A DNA stretch of 21,400 nt, from positions 1-21,400 of the forward strand of contig CAKTBC010000024.1 in NCBI GenBank assembly GCA_934533005.1, in the 5' to 3' direction. How positions within the stretch are numbered: position 1 is the stretch's first letter; each line of letters opens with the position of its first letter. Made by a program: the position numbers and the translations under genes. Source of the DNA: an uncultured Oscillospiraceae bacterium (GTDB lineage Bacteria; Bacillota; Clostridia; Oscillospirales; Oscillospiraceae). Below are positions 6,947 to 11,583 of this stretch, piece by piece. The notes under the pieces were generated by a model that had not been told where the DNA came from, did not search any database, and saw nothing but the letters and a program-made list of their open reading frames with translations.

Positions 6947-6981
6947 TTGACCCGATTATAATTTCCGGTTGTTACAATCGG
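6947..6981 (+). promoter_or_regulatory. Putative MerR-type long-spacer promoter with dyad
   Basis: TTGACC at 6947-6952 and TACAAT at 6973-6978 are separated by 20 bp, the long spacing typical of MerR-controlled promoters. An inverted repeat, CCGATTATA (6952-6960) and TACAATCGG (6973-6981), matches in 8 of 9 positions and overlaps the spacer. A plain TATAAT also occurs at 6957-6962. It points toward the merR-like gene, suggesting autoregulation and possibly control of the divergent dehydrogenase. Confidence 0.45.
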
Positions 6982-7036
6982 CCAAGGGGATTTGGAAGAA
7001 AAAGTTTGAATTTTTTGTTAACAGCGAGAGCAAATC

Positions 7037-7438
7037 ATGCTTTACACCATGATGCAGGTCTGCAAAGAGACCAACATGACCTATCAGGCATTGAAATTTT
7101 ACTGCAACGAAGGCCTCATCCCCCATGTCAAGCGGGACAAGAACAACCGCCGCGTCTTTGACGAGCGGGATGTTGCGTGGATCCAAAGCCTCACCTGTCT
7201 CAAAAAATGCGGCATGAGTATTCAGGAGATGAAGGAATATCTCGAACTCTGCTTGCAGGGGGAAGCCACAATTCCGCAACGCAAGGAGATGCTGGCGCGA
7301 AAGCAGGAGGCGCTGCGCGAGACAGTACAGGAATTGCAAAACAGTATCGCCTATATCGATTGGAAGCAGAATTTTTACGACGAGGTGCTCTCCGGCAAAC
7401 GCCCGTATGAGAGCAATCTGATCCGCACGGAAGTGTGA
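7037..7438 (+). CDS. MerR family transcriptional regulator
   Basis: DNA-binding regulator of 133 residues. The N-terminal winged helix-turn-helix spans about residues 3-70: MQVCKETNMTYQALKFYCNEGLIPHVKRD is the MerR recognition helix and wing, and RRVFDERDVAWIQSLTCLKKCGMSIQEM the second wing and helix pair. A long helix (about 75-110, rich in Glu, Gln and Arg) should form the dimer coiled coil, followed by a short effector tail. The ATG at 7037 is preceded only by a weak GAGAG; ATG 7049 or 7052 are alternatives. It is transcribed away from the broken alcohol dehydrogenase and probably controlled it, as in other clostridial aldehyde/alcohol stress loci (inference). Cysteines at 9, 23, 54, 58 and 72 do not match a known metal-sensing loop that I recognise. 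Confidence 0.9.
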   Translation: MLYTMMQVCKETNMTYQALKFYCNEGLIPHVKRDKNNRRVFDERDVAWIQSLTCLKKCGMSIQEMKEYLELCLQGEATIPQRKEMLARKQEALRETVQELQNSIAYIDWKQNFYDEVLSGKRPYESNLIRTEV

Positions 7439-7444
7439 CAGGCA

Positions 7445-7484
7445 TAGAAAAAGCGAGGCTTTTCGATAAGCCTCGCTTTTTCTA
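7445..7484. terminator. Bidirectional intrinsic terminator between merR-like gene and rsmG
   Basis: A perfect 17-bp inverted repeat (7445-7461 against 7468-7484) encloses a 6-nt loop. The stem core is AAGCGAGGCTT and the outer arms supply a T run on the plus strand and, by the complementary A run, on the minus strand. It lies between the two convergent stop codons at 7438 and 7493. Confidence 0.92.
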
Positions 7485-7492
7485 TATTCATC

Positions 7493-8197
7493 TCAGAGCG
7501 GCTGCTTTTTGATCATAGCGAACCGGCGGGGGTATTTTGCCGGGGTGGGCGCGGTTTTCGGGATGATGACAACGCTGTGCACGGCGTCTGTGCCGGGGAC
7601 GGTGTATTTCTCGATGCGCGGCTTCCCGCCGCCGAGCGTACGGATGCAGCGTGCCGCCTCCTGCACCTCTTCCTCCGGCTCCGGCCCCTTCATTGCGGCG
7701 AACACACCGCCGACGCGCACGAGCGGCAGGCAGAGCTCGCAGAGCATCGCCAGGCGCGCCACGGCGCGGGACGTGACAACATCGAAGCTCTCGCGAAGCG
7801 CGGTCTCCTCCTCGGCGCGCCCGGCAAGGCACGTCACGTTTCCGAGACCGACCGTATCGCACACCTCCTGCTGAAACGACACGCGCTTCTGGAGACTGTC
7901 GATGAGCGTGATGCGCGCGTCCGGCGCGAGGATCGCCGCGACAAGCCCCGGGAAGCCCGCGCCGGAGCCGATGTCCGCGGCGGTCTTGCCGGAGAGGCGC
8001 ACATACCGAAGCAGCGCGGCGCTATCGAGAAAGTGCAGCCGCGCCGTGGCCTCCTCGCCCTCGATAGCGGTGAGATTCATCACCTTTGAGCGCTCGTCGA
8101 GCAGCGCATAGTAGGCCCGGAGCTGCGAGAGCTGCGCCGCCGTCGCCGGGATGCCGAGCTGCGCAAGGCCGGATGTGAGTATTTCTTCCATGGTCAT
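7493..8197 (-). CDS. rsmG: 16S rRNA (guanine527-N7)-methyltransferase RsmG
   Basis: Protein of 234 residues matching RsmG (GidB), which methylates N7 of G527 in 16S rRNA using SAM. Family motifs are clear: NLTAI (41-45), HFLDS (55-59), the SAM loop DIGSGAGFPG (75-84), LIDSLQKRVSFQQEV for the acidic ribose-binding region, and TSRAVARL followed by KGPEPEEE. The start ATG 8197 is chosen because GGAGAGG (8208-8214, plus-strand CCTCTCC) lies 9 nt upstream; an ATG at 8191 is possible. The frame extends further upstream but only through a repeat element. That same repeat provides the ribosome site. Loss of RsmG is known to give low-level streptomycin resistance in other bacteria. It ends just before a shared bidirectional terminator. 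Confidence 0.95.
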   Translation of the reverse strand: MTMEEILTSGLAQLGIPATAAQLSQLRAYYALLDERSKVMNLTAIEGEEATARLHFLDSAALLRYVRLSGKTAADIGSGAGFPGLVAAILAPDARITLIDSLQKRVSFQQEVCDTVGLGNVTCLAGRAEEETALRESFDVVTSRAVARLAMLCELCLPLVRVGGVFAAMKGPEPEEEVQEAARCIRTLGGGKPRIEKYTVPGTDAVHSVVIIPKTAPTPAKYPRRFAMIKKQPL

Positions 8198-8206
8198 GGT
8201 GATAAA

Positions 8207-8331
8207 CCTCTCCGTCAAAAACTTCGTTTTTGCCGCCTCCCCTAAAAGGGGAGGCAAGTAAGTTTGCGGTATATCGGCTTGGCTCCCTTAACAGGGGAGC
8301 TGCCGAGTGAAACGAGGCTGAGGGGTTCTCA
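8207..8331. repeat. Paired palindromic repeat, copy A
   Basis: Two inverted monomers of about 50 bp face each other. The left one has a CAAAAAC-loop-GTTTTTG hairpin and CCTCCCC-TAAA-GGGGAGG; the right one begins at 8281 with GCTCCC-loop-GGGAGC and ends AGGGGTTCTC. Copies B (15651) and C (19221) share the layout. It fills the gap between the zinc-ribbon gene and rsmG. Confidence 0.82.
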
Positions 8332-8335
8332 CCCA

Positions 8336-8728
8336 TCAGCTCTTCCGATCAAACCGCTGCCCGCAGCGGGGGCAGGTGATCTGGATGCGCCCCTTGCCGC
8401 GCGGCACGCGCAGATAGCTTGCGCAGCCGGGGCAGGAGAAAAACCGGTAGTCGCGGCGCTGCTTTGCGCGATGCAGAGCACCGGTGAGCTTTTCTTTTGT
8501 GCGGTCGTAGGTCTCGCGCGCCGTCAGATCCTCCATCTGCCGCACCGTAAGATTCCGGGAGAGCGTCCGGAACAGGGCATAGCCCGCTATAACAACCGGG
8601 ATAAAGCCTATCCGCCACGTGAGCAGCAGATTCACCCCGGCGATCACCGCCGCGATGCGGAACAGATGCTTATTCAGAAAGTCCACGCCGTTTCGCCCGA
8701 GCATGAACGTATTCCACCATGTCCGCAT
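8336..8728 (-). CDS. Small membrane protein with C-terminal zinc ribbon, function unknown
   Basis: Protein of 130 residues, with no function that I can name. The N-terminal half has two hydrophobic segments (about 22-37 and 40-55), separated by a short TWR turn, so both likely span the membrane as a hairpin. A basic linker (about 57-97) is followed by four cysteines at 99, 102, 119 and 122 in CPGC and CPRC pairs, a classic zinc-ribbon spacing. The cytoplasmic ribbon could bind zinc, RNA or a protein partner. The ATG 8728 has GGAGAGC about 8 nt upstream. It lies upstream of rsmG on the same strand with a repeat between, and diverges from spoIIP. Similar short zinc-ribbon membrane proteins occur in related clostridia as hypothetical genes (recollection, not searched). 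Confidence 0.75.
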   Translation of the reverse strand: MRTWWNTFMLGRNGVDFLNKHLFRIAAVIAGVNLLLTWRIGFIPVVIAGYALFRTLSRNLTVRQMEDLTARETYDRTKEKLTGALHRAKQRRDYRFFSCPGCASYLRVPRGKGRIQITCPRCGQRFDRKS

Positions 8729-8762
8729 TTTTCCCGCTCTCCTGTCGTCTCAATATTTTATA

Positions 8763-8792
8763 ATTTTACCATGCCGGGACGAAAGACGTCAA
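8763..8792 (-). promoter_or_regulatory. Probable vegetative promoter of the zinc-ribbon gene
   Basis: On the minus strand TTGACG (8792-8787) and TAAAAT (8768-8763) are separated by 18 bp, a near-consensus sigma-A arrangement. It is 34 bp upstream of the start codon. Confidence 0.5.
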
Positions 8793-8802
8793 CAAGCCGT
8801 TG

Positions 8803-8831
8803 TCATATTCTCCGCCGCCGCGCCATAAGAT
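8803..8831 (+). promoter_or_regulatory. Putative sigma-E (sporulation) promoter of spoIIP
   Basis: TCATATT at 8803-8809 fits the Bacillus sigma-E -35 consensus (K-M-ATATT) in full. CATAAGAT at 8824-8831 matches the -10 CATACAnT in 5 of 7 fixed bases, after a 14-bp spacer, the known optimum. It lies 43 bp before the spoIIP start, and spoIIP is a mother-cell sigma-E gene in Bacillus. Confidence 0.6.
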
Positions 8832-8874
8832 AGTTAGTATCGATGGGCGAGGCATGGACAAAGGAGGTGGAGCG

Positions 8875-9993
8875 ATGAACCGGAAGGGACGGCTGCTGTG
8901 CGCGGCGGTCATGGCGGCGCAGCTCGTGCTGAACGCCGGGACGTTGGTGCAGCCGGTCGGGCGCGCCGCCGCAGCGTATGAGAGCGGACGGCTCGGCGCG
9001 GCGCTGCTCGCGCTGGAGCTCGGCGACGCGGCCGCTTCCGGGCAGCTGCTCCGCACGGACAACCTCCCGGCAGAGGTCTCCGCGCCGGAAACCACACCGG
9101 AGCCGGCGGAAGCTCCCACTCCCCAGCCAACCGCCGAACCGACGATGGAACCGACGGAAGAGCCAACGCCCGAGCCCACCCCGGAACCCACGCCGGAGCC
9201 TACCCCGGAGGTCACGCCGGAGCCGACCCTCGAGCCGACGCCGGAGATCGTGCCGTTTACGGACGACACGGGCATGGAGATACGAAATAAAACCGGTTTG
9301 GAAGTGGACGTTGCTTCGCTCATGGCCGAACCGCTTGTGCAGCAGCTCAGCGCAGAGGGGCCACAGATCCTTATCATACATACGCACGGCACGGAGGCGT
9401 ATCTGCCCGCGGAGGGCGAGGAGTATACGCCAAGCGACCCGTACCGCACGACCGATGCGGAGCGCTCCGTCATCCGTGTGGGCGATGCGCTGCAAGCCGC
9501 GCTCGAAGAATACGGCCTTCGCGTGCTGCACGACCGCACACTCTACGATTATCCGAGCTACTCGGGCTCCTACGAGCGTGCTGCGGCGTCGATCGAGGCG
9601 TACCTTGCCGAATACCCGGATATTGCGCTCGTGCTGGACGTCCACCGTGATGCCATCGGCGACGAAACGACCGTATACAAGACGTGCGCCGCCGCGGGCG
9701 GTATGGCGCAGGTGATGCTCGTGTGCGGCACGGACGAATATCTCGAGCACCCGCTCTGGCGGGAAAATCTCAAGCTGGCGCTTTCGCTGCAGGCCGCGGC
9801 GGCGGCGGCGGACGGCGCGCTCATGCGCCCGATCCATCTCGCGCCGGAGCGGTACAACCAGCAGTATACGACCGGCTCTCTCATTATAGAAGTCGGTACG
9901 AACGGCAACACGCTCTCCGAAGCGCTCGCCGCCGCAGAGCTTTTTGGCCGCGCCGCGGGGGAAATGCTCGCTTCTCTCGCCGCGCCGGGTTAA
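8875..9993 (+). CDS. spoIIP: Stage II sporulation protein P (peptidoglycan hydrolase of engulfment)
   Basis: Protein of 372 residues. SpoIIP is a membrane-anchored amidase/endopeptidase that, with SpoIID and SpoIIM, remodels the septal wall during engulfment in sporulation. The start ATG 8875 has a near-perfect AAGGAGGTG at 8861-8869. An N-terminal hydrophobic segment (about 7-25) should anchor it in the mother-cell membrane. A Pro/Glu/Thr repeat linker (about 75-121, repeating PTPEP) follows. The catalytic domain shows HTHGTE (169-174), then the family segment RTLYDYPSYSGSYERA, DVHRDA (255-260), and C-terminal RYNQQYTTGSLIIEVGTNGN. The metal-binding His169, His171 and His257 are present. Unlike in many Firmicutes, gpr is not adjacent. 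A sigma-E-like promoter precedes it. Confidence 0.95.
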   Translation: MNRKGRLLCAAVMAAQLVLNAGTLVQPVGRAAAAYESGRLGAALLALELGDAAASGQLLRTDNLPAEVSAPETTPEPAEAPTPQPTAEPTMEPTEEPTPEPTPEPTPEPTPEVTPEPTLEPTPEIVPFTDDTGMEIRNKTGLEVDVASLMAEPLVQQLSAEGPQILIIHTHGTEAYLPAEGEEYTPSDPYRTTDAERSVIRVGDALQAALEEYGLRVLHDRTLYDYPSYSGSYERAAASIEAYLAEYPDIALVLDVHRDAIGDETTVYKTCAAAGGMAQVMLVCGTDEYLEHPLWRENLKLALSLQAAAAAADGALMRPIHLAPERYNQQYTTGSLIIEVGTNGNTLSEALAAAELFGRAAGEMLASLAAPG

Positions 9994-10055
9994 GAGCCGC
10001 GCCGATTGTCCATACTCCCTGTAAGGAACAAAACCGGACAGGGAGGATATACACC

Positions 10056-10484
10056 ATGGAAGTTCAGGACATTATGACGGCGCGGGTCATCACCGTCGGG
10101 CAGGATGAGTCGGTCACGGCGGCGGCACGGCTGCTGCGGCGCTGGAATCTCGGCGCGCTGCCCGTAACGGACAGCGCCGGGCGGCTGCGCGGCGTGCTCA
10201 CCGACCGGGACATTGTGCTGCGCTGTCTCGCGCTGGAAAATGACCCCGCGGATACGCGCGTTTCGGAGGTCATGTCCCGCGCGGTCGTAACGGCGCGGCC
10301 GGGCGACAGCGTGCAGAGCGCCGCCGCGCTCATGGCGCGCGAGCAGCTGCGCCGTCTGCCCGTGGCGGAGAACGGGAAGCTCGTCGGCATGGTAACAGCG
10401 TGCGATCTCGCCCGGCGTGAAAAGCTTGACGCCGAACTTGCCGAGGCCATGCGCGGCATCAGCGCGAACGTGGTGCGGAAATAA
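10056..10484 (+). CDS. Two-CBS-domain protein
   Basis: Cytoplasmic protein of 142 residues made of a tandem CBS pair (a Bateman module) and little else. The first domain covers about 2-60 (VQDIMTARVITVGQDESV ... LPVTDSAGRLRGVLTDRDIV) and the second about 68-125 (VSEVMSRAVVTARPGDSV ... LPVAENGKLVGMVTACDLA). Such modules bind adenosine nucleotides such as AMP or ATP and act as energy or signal sensors, usually on a partner protein. Stand-alone copies are common in spore formers and similar ones have been tied to stress. Start ATG 10056 has GGGAGG at 10041-10046. It follows spoIIP by 62 nt on the same strand and may be read through from it. It ends before two hairpins. Partner and ligand are not known. 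Confidence 0.9.
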   Translation: MEVQDIMTARVITVGQDESVTAAARLLRRWNLGALPVTDSAGRLRGVLTDRDIVLRCLALENDPADTRVSEVMSRAVVTARPGDSVQSAAALMAREQLRRLPVAENGKLVGMVTACDLARREKLDAELAEAMRGISANVVRK

Positions 10485-10498
10485 TTTTACCGGAACAG

Positions 10499-10536
10499 GC
10501 ATCCCCCGACTGGCGGGTTTGACAGCCGGGGGATGC
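10499..10536. repeat. Hairpin after the CBS gene, no T tract
   Basis: Arms GCATCCCCCGACTG (10499-10512) and CAGCCGGGGGATGC (10523-10536) pair at 13 of 14 positions around a 10-nt loop. No T run follows, so it is more likely an mRNA-end stabiliser, or the first of a double terminator. Confidence 0.6.
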
Positions 10537-10550
10537 GCACAAACAAGAAT

Positions 10551-10600
10551 CCCCCGCGGCGGCGTTTTTGAAACGCTGCCGCGGGGGGTGCTTTTATTTA
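10551..10600. terminator. Strong hairpin terminator between convergent CBS and DUF4097 genes
   Basis: A 17-bp stem (10551-10567 with 10571-10587, one G-T wobble) has a 3-nt loop and is followed by a T-rich tail at 10591-10600 on the plus strand. On the minus strand it follows the DUF4097 stop and has a shorter T-rich tail, so it may serve both genes. Confidence 0.82.
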
Positions 10601-10601
10601 T

Positions 10602-11567
10602 TCAGTCATTGAGGTCGATGTCGCCGCTGACGGTTTCGATCTGGAGCGTTCTCGTTCCCTCGGCGTCCGGGCGGATGCCGGAAATGTCGCCGCTCGTGGT
10701 GCGGATCGAGCCGCCAAATTCGTCCGCGTGCAGCAGCTCGCCGGAGATATCGCCGCTCGTGGAGGTGAACGTGAGATTTCGCGTATCGGTCTCGTTCAGG
10801 CGAAGATCGCCGCTCGTTGTGTCCGCGGCGATGCTGTCCGCCGCGACATCGTCAAGATCCATGTCGCCGCTCGTGGAGTGCAGCGTCAGCGTGCCGCTGA
10901 GCTCCGCATTGCGCACGGAAATGCTTCCGCTCACGGACGAAAGGCTCACGCTCTCCGCCTTCACGTCGTAAACGCTCACATATCCCGAGGTCGTCGCGGC
11001 GGTCACCGCGCCGCCGCGGCTCGTGCTGGCGAAAATGCTCCCGCTCGTTGTGGTGAGCTGCGTCTCCGCGATCTTCAGCTCCGATACACTGACGGTGCCC
11101 GACACGCTCGCCGCGCGGAGCGTGAGCTGCGGGCTCACCAGCCCGCTCACGTACACATCGCCGGACTGGGTCGAAACGTCCACCGTGCCGATCCACTTTT
11201 CCGGGATGCGGACGGTAATTGTATCGTCGTCCGAGACGGCAAGCCGCTGGAAAAGGCCGAGCTTTTTCTCCGTAATGCGGAGCACACCGCCGTCGAGCAC
11301 GGCGCTCACGCGATCCGGCGTTTTTGCGCCGCGCGCGGAGATCGAGACGGTCTTGTCCGTCGTGGAATAGATGTTCACCTCAAGATCGCTGAGCTGCACA
11401 CTCACGAAGCTGCACTCGCCGGTCTCCGTTTCGGCGGCGGTGAACTCGATGTCGTTGTAGGCGTAGTTGCTGGGAGAATAGTCCCAGCCGAGCGTCACGC
11501 CGACGAACACGCCCGCCGCGATGAGCAGCGCGCCGAGAATAAGAAGCAACTTTTCGCCTTTTTTCAT
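10602..11567 (-). CDS. DUF4097 family beta-strand-repeat protein, membrane anchored
   Basis: Protein of 321 residues. The start ATG 11567 is chosen for its AAAGGAG 8 nt upstream; the longer frame runs back into mutS. An N-terminal hydrophobic helix (about 6-28) should anchor it with the rest outside the cell. The body is a series of about 20-residue repeats with the core Thr/Ser-x-Ser-Gly-(Asp/Ser): TQSGD, SVSGT, TTSGS, TTSGY, SVSGS, STSGD, TTSGD, STSGD, TTSGD and TVSGD. This predicts a beta-solenoid, as in DUF4097/LiaG-type putative adhesins, which are often linked to cell-envelope stress. No PadR regulator or DUF1700 partner, its common neighbours, is present. It begins 16 nt after mutS on the same strand, so the two are probably co-transcribed. 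Its role and the reason for this pairing are unknown. Confidence 0.88.
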   Translation of the reverse strand: MKKGEKLLLILGALLIAAGVFVGVTLGWDYSPSNYAYNDIEFTAAETETGECSFVSVQLSDLEVNIYSTTDKTVSISARGAKTPDRVSAVLDGGVLRITEKKLGLFQRLAVSDDDTITVRIPEKWIGTVDVSTQSGDVYVSGLVSPQLTLRAASVSGTVSVSELKIAETQLTTTSGSIFASTSRGGAVTAATTSGYVSVYDVKAESVSLSSVSGSISVRNAELSGTLTLHSTSGDMDLDDVAADSIAADTTSGDLRLNETDTRNLTFTSTSGDISGELLHADEFGGSIRTTSGDISGIRPDAEGTRTLQIETVSGDIDLND

Positions 11568-11583
11568 CACGGTTTCTCCTTTA

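Noticed and set aside
7445..7484. The long inverted repeat as an attachment site or mobile-element end.
   Set aside because: Position between convergent stops, T runs on both strands and the short loop fit a bidirectional terminator; no target duplication is seen.
8198..8257. N-terminal extension of RsmG by 20 residues.
   Set aside because: The extra codons lie in the repeat element and have no ribosome site; RsmG normally starts near the MTMEEIL position.
9160..9240. DNA-level tandem repeat near 9160-9240 as a possible minisatellite or CRISPR-like array.
   Set aside because: It is the in-frame coding sequence of the PTPEP linker of SpoIIP, with no spacers and no regular repeat-spacer unit.
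10056..10484. The CBS protein as an IMP dehydrogenase fragment.
   Set aside because: It has its own ribosome site, a complete CBS pair and a proper stop, with no trace of the catalytic barrel on either side.
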